Assembly: GCA_964512995.1 (NCBI GenBank) | Contig: CAZELM010000009.1 | Location: 1-64,000 of the forward strand | From: CAZELM01 sp964512995 | GTDB taxonomy: Bacteria; CSSED10-310 | DNA: 64,000 nt | Direction: 5' to 3' | Shown: positions 18,487 through 27,589 of the stretch, piece by piece | Numbering within the stretch: position 1 is the stretch's first letter | How the letters are laid out: each line of letters begins with the position of its first letter | The notes under the pieces: model-generated | Database searches by the model: none | Told to the model about the DNA's origin: nothing | The model's input: the letters and a program-made list of their open reading frames with translations, nothing else | Made by a program: the position numbers and the translations under genes

Positions 18487-18794
18487 GTGAATCTCCTTTT
18501 TTCGTTTATTATAGGAGCAGATTATACAGGAAATCCAACTCGTTATCCAGCTTGGATTACCAAAAGTTTTCGTTGATTACGAAATGAGATGAATGACTCG
18601 CTTGTCTGGTTTGAGGGGTGATAATTGCATGCAAACAATCACAAGATGATACCGATCGGGTCGTTGTTGAGTGTCATGGTAAATCCTGATCTTGACAGAC
18701 AATGCCATTCTGGTTTGAATTCAGACGGGTTTAAACGTAAGAAATCATATCATAACCGTCTATTTTCGTCCAGGGTAAACATCGCAGAAACATA
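18487..18794. other. Intergenic region upstream of the GyrI-like gene
   Basis: A 308-bp gap holding the promoter region of the GyrI-like gene and the 3' end of the tat transcript. I see no strong hairpin with a T-run, no RNA gene and no credible ORF. Confidence 0.5.
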
Positions 18795-19562
18795 TCAATT
18801 TGAGACAGGTTTTTCCTGCTTTTTTCCGAAGAACTGAGTGGCCAGAATGCTGATTTCATAGAGTACCAGCATGGGAGTTGCCATGAGGCACTGCGTGACT
18901 GCATCCGGAGGCGTCAATATCGCCGCGACAATGAAAATGAGCAGAATGGCATATTTACGGAATCGGCGCATGATTTGGGGAGTCAGAATGCCCAGTTTTG
19001 CCAGAAATACCGACAGGATGGGCATCTCAAAAATGAGACCGAATGCCAGAAGCAACCGGGTTGCCAGAGCCAGGTAATCCCGCATTGTGATCATGGGCAG
19101 TATGTAATCTCCTGCCATGGCGATGAAGAAGCGGAATCCCCAGGGGAATACCTGATAGTATCCGAAGCTTGCTCCCATCAGAAAAAACAATGTAGATGTG
19201 AGAACGAATGGAATCAGATATTTTTTTTCATTTTTGTAAAGTGCTGGAGCAACGAACTTCCACAACTGGTAAAAAAGAACAGGGGATGTCAGAATCACAC
19301 CGGCGAAAAATGAAACCTTCATATAGACAAAAAACACTTCCGGCAAACTTGTAAAGACCATCTGTTTCTTTGTTTCGGGAAGTACGTCGAGCAATGGTTG
19401 CGCGAGGAAATAAAAAATCTGCTCAGAAAATGCCAGACAAACACTAAATCCAAGGGTAATCGCTATTAAAGAACGGATCAGACGGATGCGTAGTTCGGTC
19501 AGATGATCCAGTATCGACATCTCCCCTTGTTCCGTCTCGGGTGGAACCAGATTTCTGTTCAC
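18795..19562 (-). CDS. tatC: Sec-independent protein translocase TatC
   Basis: A 255-residue polytopic membrane protein with six hydrophobic segments and TatC motifs. These include the N-terminal SILDHLTELRIRL (substrate-binding first cytoplasmic region, with the conserved Glu), SPVLFYQLWKFVAPALY and the FGLIFEMP segment. TatC recognises twin-arginine signal peptides and works with TatA/B to export folded proteins. The GTG start overlaps the upstream tatA/B stop by four bases (GTGA), so translation is coupled. None of the secreted proteins in this window has a clear twin-arginine signal. Confidence 0.95.
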   Translation of the reverse strand: MNRNLVPPETEQGEMSILDHLTELRIRLIRSLIAITLGFSVCLAFSEQIFYFLAQPLLDVLPETKKQMVFTSLPEVFFVYMKVSFFAGVILTSPVLFYQLWKFVAPALYKNEKKYLIPFVLTSTLFFLMGASFGYYQVFPWGFRFFIAMAGDYILPMITMRDYLALATRLLLAFGLIFEMPILSVFLAKLGILTPQIMRRFRKYAILLIFIVAAILTPPDAVTQCLMATPMLVLYEISILATQFFGKKQEKPVSN

Positions 19563-19930
19563 CCATGTTTCTCCAGGATCATAACCTCCCTATTGTTTGG
19601 GTCATGTGGGGTGATTGGATTCGGTATCGGTTGATCGTTGTTTTGTCTTTCTGATGATTCGGGGGAATGATTCTCCGGTTTCTTCTGGATGGGTGCTGTT
19701 GCGGGATTTGAAGAATCAGGATAATACGAAATTACCGGTTCATCCGGCTTTTTTCGTTGGCTCTTCTGCTCTTCCTGTTCGATGGAAAATCGAAAATCGT
19801 CGGCCGCCCGGCGAAACTCACGCATCCCTCTTCCGAGAATACGTGCCAGTTCCGGCAGTTTTTGAGGCCCGAATATGATCAGGGCGAGAATGACGATGAC
19901 TACGATTTCCTGAAATCCAATCCCTAACAT
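19559..19930 (-). CDS. TatA/TatB-type twin-arginine translocase subunit
   Basis: A 123-residue protein with one short N-terminal membrane helix (IVVIVILALIIF), the FGPQKLPELARILGRGMREF hinge and amphipathic helix, and a charged, Pro-rich tail. FGPxKLPELAR is the TatA/B signature. The Glu near the N-terminus (GFQEI) and the long tail lean toward TatB, but a single-subunit TatA role cannot be excluded since no second copy is visible. Coupled to tatC. Confidence 0.88.
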   Translation of the reverse strand: MLGIGFQEIVVIVILALIIFGPQKLPELARILGRGMREFRRAADDFRFSIEQEEQKSQRKKPDEPVISYYPDSSNPATAPIQKKPENHSPESSERQNNDQPIPNPITPHDPNNREVMILEKHG

Positions 19931-20168
19931 AGGGCTATACTACCCACATTTTCTGTCATTGTCTATTCGAAATCAGGGAGGCTTTTCAGCATTATCGCTC
20001 TGACCATTACCGATTGAAATGCGGATTCGATCCAGAACAGAGCCGCTGTGTCATGTTTTTTGGTTCCAGACCGGGTTTTTTTAACAGGAGGTGGTTAAAA
20101 TATAGATGGCTGAATTATAACTGGTTTTATGTTCGAGCCACTTTGAATGAGAAAGAGGTTCAGAAAAT

Positions 20169-21122
20169 ATGAAAACTTTTCATCCTGCGTCTCATGTATT
20201 CGGTCCGGTAGCGTCGCGGCGATTGGGATGGTCTCTGGGAGTTGATCTCGTTTTGCCCAAGACATGCACATTGGATTGCCGATATTGCGAATGCGGTTTT
20301 ACCAATCAGTTGACCCTGGAAAGAAAGGAATATGTTTCTGCTGGTGAAGTAATCCGGGAGTTGGAGCAGGTTATCCCAACCGTTGGCTACTGTGATGTCG
20401 TGACATTTTCGGGTTCTGGTGAACCAACCTTGAGTTGTTCAATCCGGGAGGTGTCACAAACGATAAAATCGTTGACAAATAAACCACTGGTATTATTGAC
20501 AAATGGGACACTGCTCCATAAAGATGATATCATGGATGATCTTCGATACATTGATGTCATGATCCCGTCGCTTGATGCGGCGGATGAGAGGACGTTTCGT
20601 GCGATCAATCAGCCACACCCCGCGCTCCAATTTTCAGAATATATCCGGGGACTTCGCCAATTGAAGCAGGTATTTGCCGGCAAAGTGTGGCTGGAGATTT
20701 TGCTGTGTCGGGGTTACAATGATTCACGGGATCATCTGGACCGGCTCCGCAACGAAATACATCGAATCCATCCGGATGCGGTCCAGTTACATACGGTGTT
20801 TCGACCCTCCTCCGATCCATCGATTCTGCCACTCACTCCAGCAGAACTTCATATGATTGCTGATATTCTGGAGATTGTGCCGCAACAAACTGCGACGTGG
20901 GAATCGGCTTATCCGGATGAGCTAACCGATGAAGATATCCGGGAGCGGGTTTTAAGTGTGCTTCGCCGACGACCGTGTACCGTGAGGGATCTTTCTACAG
21001 GCTTTCGTTTACCGGCAGCGAAAATCAATTCGATTCTGAACGCACTTCTGAGTGAACATATCATCTGTTCGTCTGATAAGGATGGGCTCGTTTTTTTTCA
21101 CAATGTACAGAAATTGAGATGA
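20169..21122 (+). CDS. Radical SAM protein (COG0731-like) with C-terminal winged-helix-like domain
   Basis: A 317-residue protein. The [4Fe-4S] cluster motif CxxxCxxC is at Cys33, Cys37 and Cys40 (CTLDCRYC). SAM-binding features include the glycine-rich TFSGSGEPTL. The N-terminal VFGPVASRRLGWSLGVDL is typical of a family of radical SAM proteins related to wyosine-synthesis Fe-S oxidoreductases. The last 60 residues form a compact helical module resembling a winged helix. The substrate is unknown. The HAD gene follows after 3 bp, so the two are probably cotranscribed. Confidence 0.8.
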   Translation: MKTFHPASHVFGPVASRRLGWSLGVDLVLPKTCTLDCRYCECGFTNQLTLERKEYVSAGEVIRELEQVIPTVGYCDVVTFSGSGEPTLSCSIREVSQTIKSLTNKPLVLLTNGTLLHKDDIMDDLRYIDVMIPSLDAADERTFRAINQPHPALQFSEYIRGLRQLKQVFAGKVWLEILLCRGYNDSRDHLDRLRNEIHRIHPDAVQLHTVFRPSSDPSILPLTPAELHMIADILEIVPQQTATWESAYPDELTDEDIRERVLSVLRRRPCTVRDLSTGFRLPAAKINSILNALLSEHIICSSDKDGLVFFHNVQKLR

Positions 21123-21125
21123 TGC

Positions 21126-21827
21126 ATGAAAAATATCAGAGGCATTTGTTGGGATCTGTTTGACACGCTGGTCGTGTTTCATCCAAATATCTATAAGAAA
21201 TATCATACACGGATAGCCGGGCAATTCGGTATTGAACCCGAGCTGTTCATATCTGCATGGAAAGAAACGAATCGACCGGCACTTGATGGAGAGTTTTCGA
21301 CACTAACACAGCGCTGTGAAGCAGTTTTAAAACTGGTTCATCTGCCTGTGGAGGATCATCGTGAGAAATTGGAGGAATTGGAGTTGCAGTCATTGCGGTG
21401 TTCCGTTCGTCCTGTCGCAGGTATCGAAAGGCTGCTCACTCAACTGCATCGTCGTGGATTGAAGATGGGTATCATTTCCAATGCGAGTTGCGCTGGTGCG
21501 GCTGTATTGCGATTGCACGATCTGGAACGGTATTTTTCAGTCTGTCTGTTTTCATTCACGGAGAAGTTATGGAAACCGGAACCACAGGTATATCTGCTGG
21601 CTTGCAGACGTCTTGGCTTGCAGCCTGAATCTGTGGCGTTTATTGGTGATGGCGATGGTGGCGAATTGGATGGTGCATCTCAGACGGGTCTCTTTCCTAT
21701 CCGTTTCGATCCGACTCAGCAATACCAGCATCTGCCTATTCCTCTGGGAATACCGGATTGCCGAACCGTCTCGGAACTCAAACAGACACTGCTTTTGTAT
21801 AGCTCCATTGATCATCCAGAAACCTGA
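21126..21827 (+). CDS. HAD-superfamily hydrolase
   Basis: A 233-residue HAD hydrolase with motif I WDLFDTL: the nucleophile is Asp10, and position +2 is Phe12 rather than the Asp typical of phosphatases. That resembles the haloacid dehalogenase-like branch. Motif II is IISNAS, the Lys region is EKLWKPEP, and motif III/IV is FIGDGDGGELDGA. Substrate unknown. It follows the radical SAM gene closely. Confidence 0.82.
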   Translation: MKNIRGICWDLFDTLVVFHPNIYKKYHTRIAGQFGIEPELFISAWKETNRPALDGEFSTLTQRCEAVLKLVHLPVEDHREKLEELELQSLRCSVRPVAGIERLLTQLHRRGLKMGIISNASCAGAAVLRLHDLERYFSVCLFSFTEKLWKPEPQVYLLACRRLGLQPESVAFIGDGDGGELDGASQTGLFPIRFDPTQQYQHLPIPLGIPDCRTVSELKQTLLLYSSIDHPET

Positions 21828-21967
21828 TAAAGTGCTGACACTACATCGAGGATGATAACGGAAAGCAGGGATGGTGGCCTACAAAGGCAACCCCTGACAA
21901 TTCAAACAGATGCTGAAAATGGCTGTTGCGATTGGTTTGCGATTTATCTTATGGGAAAGCTCTTGGC

Positions 21968-24841
21968 TCAGTAACTTCGCCGGATGGACCATTGATACAC
22001 CCAGTCGCCGGAAAAGCTCGAGAAATCCGTTCGTCGCGCCCATTCAAAATGCCATTCCACTCCGATGAACCAGAAATTGATGCCGAATCCCGCGGCTCCG
22101 TATAAATTACCTTCCAATTCCCGAGATGTATCCGGATCATCAAACTTCCATTCAGGGTCCTGACCTTTGGACCATATCGCAGCAGCGTCCATGAAGAATT
22201 TCCCCCGGAAACCTGAAAATCCAGCATTCCCAGGAAACTGAATCCGATCGATCAATGGAAACCGAAGTTCCACATTAGATATGGCAAGGTATGTTCCGAC
22301 CAGTGTGTTGTAATCATAACCCCGGACAGTGCCGAATCCACCGGTTCCGAAGTATTCGGTTTCATTGCCTGATGAGACGATGCCCCATTCGCGAATGGCA
22401 ATCAGGGATCGTTTGGAGAGGGGGAGATACAGGCGGTAATCGAAATAAGAGTTCCAATAATTCTGAAATGTATCGGTCACTTCAATGGGGATACGGGTAG
22501 AGAATCGAAATCGGTGTCCGGAGTAGGCTTCCCATGTTGTGGTCAAGGGCCGATATATCACGCTATCTCCTTCAAAAGCTGGTTCGATATAAAGCTGCTT
22601 TTCATCATAATCGTTGTAGTATGGGATATCACTGTCATAATTTCTTTGAAAGAACCCAATATCAAACTCCGCACGATATCGGGTTGAGAAAGGATATTCA
22701 CTATGCAATATGCCTGAATAATAATCCCATTGTACTTTTTCATAGAGGGATCTGGATGGGTTGAAAACATAGTAATAGTCTGAGTCATTCATCAGACTCA
22801 CGCCATAATCGATCCGGTTTTTCAGATAGAGGTATGTCCCCATCAAGCCGTTCCGGTTACCTCTGCGGATACCGATGAGTGAGAACTGGTGATCACCCAG
22901 AATGTCTGACATGAGCACGCCACCTTCCATGGAGAATTCATTGTCTGATCCATAACTGATCATTCCCAGTGCCATATCCGGTATCAGTCTGAATTTAACA
23001 GGATCATCCTTCAACTGAGCAGTGGATTCTGGCATCACACCAAGGGGAACCGCTTCCGGAAGCATATTATATTGCGTTTCTCCATCTACCCCAAGGGGTG
23101 TAGCATCTTTTGCGACCTCTGGAATGGCTACTTGGCGAGTGGCGGGGATCACGATGATTTGCTCGGAAAGATTATAGTAGTAGCTGAGGGTTATATTCTG
23201 ATTATTCGGAGACCATGATGGAGTGAACATACCGGTTGATGGTGCAGCAATCCGTTGAATCTGGCCGGATGACAGCTCCATGATATACGGATCATTGATG
23301 CCATCGATTCGATCGGAAATGTAGGCAATTCGAGTGCCATCTGGAGACCAGCATGGTGTTGTTTCGTTCCCGGGACTCAGAATGACCGGCTCCATCATTC
23401 TACTTCCAGTCGATACGCGATAGAGATCAAACTGACCCTCACGTTCAGTGGAATAGATGAGCCATTGGCCATCGGGTGAGAAATAGGGGGTTTCATCGAC
23501 ATAGGAATCCTGTGTGATGTTTCGTGAAATGCCAGTGGTGAGATCAAGGATATAGATATCAGATTGCCCATTGAGATAAGCGGCATAGGCAATGTGGTTC
23601 GCATCGGGTGACAGGGCCGGAGATGTCGCTTGATCTTCGGGGATGGTGATGGACCGGATCAGTCCTCCAGCCGCGGGATCAATGATCTGAGCGTAGATTT
23701 TATCTTCTCGTTTGGAAAGATAAACCAGAAGATCGTCCCATGGATTACCGCTTAATGGCCGACCGTCCATGATGATCTGTCGGTACCGGTAATAATCGAG
23801 GTTTTCGGTGAGGTTGTCGATAATCCTGTTTTTCTTTTCACGATTGATTGTTCCCCTAAAAATGTGATATCCATCCGAACCGGATTCAATATAGGAGATC
23901 AATTCACCACCCGGGCTGTATACCGGTGACAGTCTTCGATTGTAACCGGGTTGATCGGAAATCCGTTCCCCAAAGGCAGTGACTCCTTCACGGCGCCGTT
24001 CGATTTCAATGACTCGGCGGCGTAAATCTTCTGACCATAAATCCGACAACTCGTTTAATGTCATGTTGTAGACTTCCTTGATGGCTTTTTCAAAATAATT
24101 CTGGCTTTTTAATGTTTTTCTGATTTCCCATAACAGGCGATGCAACTTGTCGATTCCATGCGTTGTACGAAGATAATCCATTGCAGATTGACCCAGTTTA
24201 TACCCGAGATACTGGGATGGCAGATAATCAAAACTCTCCATTTGTTTCAATGACGGGATTGCATTATTGATCACGGCATCCCGAAGAACCATTCTGCCGG
24301 TTGAGTCCCAGTCGGCTGCGAGATGTTCAGCCAATCCTTCCATGATCCAGGCAGGAACGGGTGCGATGCGGTTAAATCGGTTCTGAAAAAGGATTTCGAA
24401 TTGAAATGTATGCACCAGTTCATGATTGATCAGGGATTCCAGTTGTTTTTTGGGACCTTCCAACGGGATGACAATGCGGCGTTTGATCGGCTCGGAAAAT
24501 CCTCCGACACCTTCCGGGATGAATTCAGAGATGATATTGGTTTGTTTGAAATCCTGATGTGTTTTATAGAGAATCACAGGTGTTTTCCCGGTGATATCGG
24601 AACCAAGTTCTTTGGAGATTCGCGAGTAAGCGGTTTCAAAATATCGGATTACTTCCGGGACAAGATCCTTCTCTTCCGGATAATAATAAAACTGGAAGTG
24701 ATCGGTTTCATGGGTTATCCAGGAAAAGGATTGATAGGTCACTTTGTTTTTTCCGAATCCCATGGCATTTTCTGTGATGATGAATGCCATGAGACAGACC
24801 AATATCCGGAAAAGTTGTATTCGTTGAAACGTTCGATTCAT
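21968..24841 (-). CDS. Outer-membrane protein: MA-like metallopeptidase, TolB-like propeller and BamA-like barrel
   Basis: A 957-residue exported protein with an N-terminal signal. The first part (about 40-300) has a zinc peptidase motif H140-E-L-V-H144 with Glu168 in WIMEGLAEHL as probable third ligand. The middle (about 305-590) has repeated WD40/PD40-type blades of TolB form (SPDGQWLIYSTE, SPDGTRIAYISD, SPNNQNITLSYY). The C-terminal third looks like a surface-antigen beta-barrel, with GFGTVRGYDYNT and aromatic-ended strands up to the final residues. This joins a peptidase, a binding platform and a barrel in one chain. It is first in distance from, but cotranscribed with, two upstream lipoprotein genes. 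The function is unknown; outer-membrane location is inferred from the barrel. Confidence 0.78.
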   Translation of the reverse strand: MNRTFQRIQLFRILVCLMAFIITENAMGFGKNKVTYQSFSWITHETDHFQFYYYPEEKDLVPEVIRYFETAYSRISKELGSDITGKTPVILYKTHQDFKQTNIISEFIPEGVGGFSEPIKRRIVIPLEGPKKQLESLINHELVHTFQFEILFQNRFNRIAPVPAWIMEGLAEHLAADWDSTGRMVLRDAVINNAIPSLKQMESFDYLPSQYLGYKLGQSAMDYLRTTHGIDKLHRLLWEIRKTLKSQNYFEKAIKEVYNMTLNELSDLWSEDLRRRVIEIERRREGVTAFGERISDQPGYNRRLSPVYSPGGELISYIESGSDGYHIFRGTINREKKNRIIDNLTENLDYYRYRQIIMDGRPLSGNPWDDLLVYLSKREDKIYAQIIDPAAGGLIRSITIPEDQATSPALSPDANHIAYAAYLNGQSDIYILDLTTGISRNITQDSYVDETPYFSPDGQWLIYSTEREGQFDLYRVSTGSRMMEPVILSPGNETTPCWSPDGTRIAYISDRIDGINDPYIMELSSGQIQRIAAPSTGMFTPSWSPNNQNITLSYYYNLSEQIIVIPATRQVAIPEVAKDATPLGVDGETQYNMLPEAVPLGVMPESTAQLKDDPVKFRLIPDMALGMISYGSDNEFSMEGGVLMSDILGDHQFSLIGIRRGNRNGLMGTYLYLKNRIDYGVSLMNDSDYYYVFNPSRSLYEKVQWDYYSGILHSEYPFSTRYRAEFDIGFFQRNYDSDIPYYNDYDEKQLYIEPAFEGDSVIYRPLTTTWEAYSGHRFRFSTRIPIEVTDTFQNYWNSYFDYRLYLPLSKRSLIAIREWGIVSSGNETEYFGTGGFGTVRGYDYNTLVGTYLAISNVELRFPLIDRIQFPGNAGFSGFRGKFFMDAAAIWSKGQDPEWKFDDPDTSRELEGNLYGAAGFGINFWFIGVEWHFEWARRTDFSSFSGDWVYQWSIRRSY

Positions 24842-24851
24842 TGATATGCTC

Positions 24852-25535
24852 CTATTTCAAAAGCAGATAGCGATGGGATTTCACTTCTTTTCCTTCAATG
24901 TAATCCAGAAATTCCAGCATCTTGATTTGCATGATGTCGTAGAAAACACCGACTTCATCTGATGCACTCTCCACCGAACTATTGTCGGAGTATGTTTTGT
25001 CAGAAATCACTGTCCATGTGTTCAGATCGACCAGCAGTAAACGGCTGCTGAATTCATAAGCGATTCGGTCTTTCCAGACTTTGGCCGGTACACGGTAACC
25101 GGTGCTGGTCGTCTGCCAGACGCTGTCATATCCAGACCGATCTTGAGCGGAATAGGAGACCATGCCGATCAGGAGCAGATCGCCATCCAGGCTGTCTTTC
25201 CATTTACTCCATGGGAAGGTGCCTGCCTGATCGAGCCACAATTGAAATTCGTCTGGAGTCATTTGTGTGATGTCATCAATCCGGACAATGTGAATGTCTT
25301 TGAAGACATCATGCTTTTCGGCTTCTTGAACAATCATCGCCTGGAGGTCGCTGCCTGCATCAAATATCTCACACCGATTTTTGATATCACCGATCAGGAT
25401 TGTTTTTTCTTTCAGATCAGGAATGATCGGCGCGTGACGATAATCGATCATAATCCGGATGTGATTCCGGCATCCTACCAGAATAACACCAACAATCAAT
25501 GCCATTGTGATAAATGATATGTTTTTATTTTTCAC
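24852..25535 (-). CDS. Lipoprotein of unknown function
   Basis: About 227 residues. I prefer GTG 25535 because translation from there gives a standard lipoprotein signal (hydrophobic stretch then LVGC), while the frame from 25574 adds a charged extension. The GTG overlaps the upstream stop by 11 bases. The mature part alternates beta strands (TILIGDIKNR, DLLLIGMVSY, RLLLVDLNTW), somewhat like envelope lipoproteins of the CsgG/LpoB type, but I do not recognise the family. It lies between a TPR lipoprotein and the peptidase/propeller/barrel gene, 10 bp before the latter, suggesting a shared outer-membrane complex. Confidence 0.65.
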   Translation of the reverse strand: MKNKNISFITMALIVGVILVGCRNHIRIMIDYRHAPIIPDLKEKTILIGDIKNRCEIFDAGSDLQAMIVQEAEKHDVFKDIHIVRIDDITQMTPDEFQLWLDQAGTFPWSKWKDSLDGDLLLIGMVSYSAQDRSGYDSVWQTTSTGYRVPAKVWKDRIAYEFSSRLLLVDLNTWTVISDKTYSDNSSVESASDEVGVFYDIMQIKMLEFLDYIEGKEVKSHRYLLLK

Positions 25536-25908
25536 GTTTTTTTCGATCCTTTTCTTCCGCTCGAGTGGACACATCGACAGCTCTCTTCTGCAATGATTCG
25601 ATATTTTTTTTGATTATTTTGGAATCAGGGCGAAGTTGGAGCGCTTTTTGAAGCGCATGCAGTGCTTCTTCCGGATGGTTTTCGAACTCGGCTGCAATGG
25701 CGAGGTTGTTGAGTGCCGCAACATTCTCCGGTTCAGTCTCGAGTACCATTCGCCAGCGAACGGCAGCTTCGTGCCAATATCCGTTTTCAGCGAGATGCAC
25801 TCCGTATTCAATCATATCGTCAGACGTTCGCGGCTGATGGTGAGCACAACCTAGAATCCATAAAACACCTCCCACTGTCAGTAGATAAACAAAAAAGCGA
25901 ACTATCAT
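25525..25908 (-). CDS. Small TPR lipoprotein
   Basis: About 127 residues. ATG 25908 is chosen because GGGAGG precedes it and the lipobox WILGC then ends a normal signal. The mature part has tetratricopeptide repeats (WHEAAVRWRMVLETEPENVA and EEALHALQKALQLRPDSK) and a Lys/Glu-rich tail. TPRs bind partner proteins, so it may help assemble the products of the two downstream genes. Confidence 0.75.
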   Translation of the reverse strand: MIVRFFVYLLTVGGVLWILGCAHHQPRTSDDMIEYGVHLAENGYWHEAAVRWRMVLETEPENVAALNNLAIAAEFENHPEEALHALQKALQLRPDSKIIKKNIESLQKRAVDVSTRAEEKDRKKREK

Positions 25909-26133
25909 GGTTTCCTCCCTGTCTGGATTGAGGTGAATGATCCACTCACAATCAAAATCCATGGGGTCGATCGGTTACGGATATCATTCAGATTGCCAGC
26001 GAATTTCGTCCCAATGCAATCCAATCGGACCGTTTCTCCTCCATTTTATGATTTTGCAATTTCTTTTCCAACATGACATACTTATTTCTGCTAATCAACA
26101 TTAGCAATTTTCATCCGATGGAAAGGAGATCAC

Positions 26134-27585
26134 TTGAAAAATAAGATTTTAATTGCAGCCTCGGAACTCGCGCCTTTCGCCAGATCGGGTGGTCTTGGAT
26201 CTATTTTATCATCCCTCGCCAGTTCGCTGAAGAAACTGGATCAGGACATCGCTGTCATTCTTCCGCGTTATCGATGCACGCGACAGTTTTCTGATCAGCA
26301 CCAGTTCATACGAACGATTCCCATACCCATTTCTGATCGATTTGAAAGTGCGGATCTTTATGAAACAAGTCATCCGGAAGGATTTACAGTATATCTCATC
26401 GATAATCAGAAATATTATGATCGAGATGAACTGTACCGGACAGAAGAAGGCGACTACTTGGATAATGCGGAACGATTTATATTCTTCTCCCGTGCTGTGG
26501 TTGAATTATTACCGACGCTGGCCGATCCACCGCGAATTCTGCATTGCAATGACTGGCAAACAGGGCTTGTTCCAGTCTATCTCCATCATTTACGAAACAG
26601 CTCTGAATATTATGCAACAGTCCGCACATTGTTCACGATCCATAATCTGGCTTTTCAAGGGTTGTTTTGGCGATATGATATGCACCTCACTGGGCTTCCA
26701 TGGGAATATTTCATACCGGAAAACATTGAATTTTTTGGCGATTTGAATTTATTGAAAGGGGGAATCAAATATGCAGATGCCGTGAACACAGTTTCCCCTC
26801 AATATTGCAAAGAGATTCAGACATTGGAGTATGGTTGTGGTCTGGATGGATTTCTTCGTGCAAACAACGCCAAACTATCAGGAATCTTGAATGGTGTGGA
26901 TTATTCAATATGGAATCCTGCTACCGATAAATTCCTTCCGGCCAATTATGATGAGCATAATCTGGACGCCAAGAGAATCTGCAAGAAACATCTCCTCAAT
27001 GTCGTGAATTTAAAAGCCGATCTGGATAAACCCATTATAGGTTTGATCTCTCGATTGAACAGTCAGAAAGGAATGGATTTATTTGAGCAGGTCATTCCTG
27101 ATCTGGTGCGTCGTGGTTTCTATATCATCGTTCTGGGTGTAGGGGATCGAAATTACACCGACTCACTGACGGTTATGGCAAATCAGCATCCTACGCAGAT
27201 GGTTTTCATCAATCGGTTTGACGATCAAATCGCTCATTTAATCCATGCGGGAGCTGACATGTTTTTGATGCCATCGCGATATGAACCCTGTGGTATGAAT
27301 CAGGTGTTCAGTCTTCGATATGGCGATGTACCAATCGTCAGAAAAACCGGAGGATTGGAGAATACGGTCATCGATGTCAGTGAATATCCAACGACAGGCA
27401 CTGGCTTCAAGTTTCAGGAATATTCCGCTCAGGAGCTATTGCGCTGCATTGATCGGGCTCTTGAGAAATATCGAATTCCCGAATGCTGGCGGAAACTTCA
27501 ACAGGAAGGTATGAAACAGAATTTTTCATGGGAAGAAACTGCCAAGCAGTATATCGATCTTTATGAGCAATTGTTGACCCGATAA
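26134..27585 (+). CDS. glgA: Glycogen/starch synthase (GT5)
   Basis: A 483-residue GT-B glycosyltransferase that transfers glucose from an activated sugar to the non-reducing end of alpha-1,4-glucan. It starts at TTG 26134 behind AAGGAGA. GT5 features include HCNDWQTGLVPVYL, FTIHNLAFQG, NTVSPQYCKEI, GILNGVDYSIWNP and the C-terminal MPSRYEPCGMNQ with RKTGGLENTV. The N-terminal nucleotide-binding loop reads ARSGGLGSIL instead of the usual KTGGLADV: the donor-binding Lys is Arg17 and the following Asp is lost. It is therefore a divergent GlgA. It is 4 bp upstream of the GspN-like gene. Confidence 0.85.
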   Translation: MKNKILIAASELAPFARSGGLGSILSSLASSLKKLDQDIAVILPRYRCTRQFSDQHQFIRTIPIPISDRFESADLYETSHPEGFTVYLIDNQKYYDRDELYRTEEGDYLDNAERFIFFSRAVVELLPTLADPPRILHCNDWQTGLVPVYLHHLRNSSEYYATVRTLFTIHNLAFQGLFWRYDMHLTGLPWEYFIPENIEFFGDLNLLKGGIKYADAVNTVSPQYCKEIQTLEYGCGLDGFLRANNAKLSGILNGVDYSIWNPATDKFLPANYDEHNLDAKRICKKHLLNVVNLKADLDKPIIGLISRLNSQKGMDLFEQVIPDLVRRGFYIIVLGVGDRNYTDSLTVMANQHPTQMVFINRFDDQIAHLIHAGADMFLMPSRYEPCGMNQVFSLRYGDVPIVRKTGGLENTVIDVSEYPTTGTGFKFQEYSAQELLRCIDRALEKYRIPECWRKLQQEGMKQNFSWEETAKQYIDLYEQLLTR

Positions 27586-27589
27586 TAAT

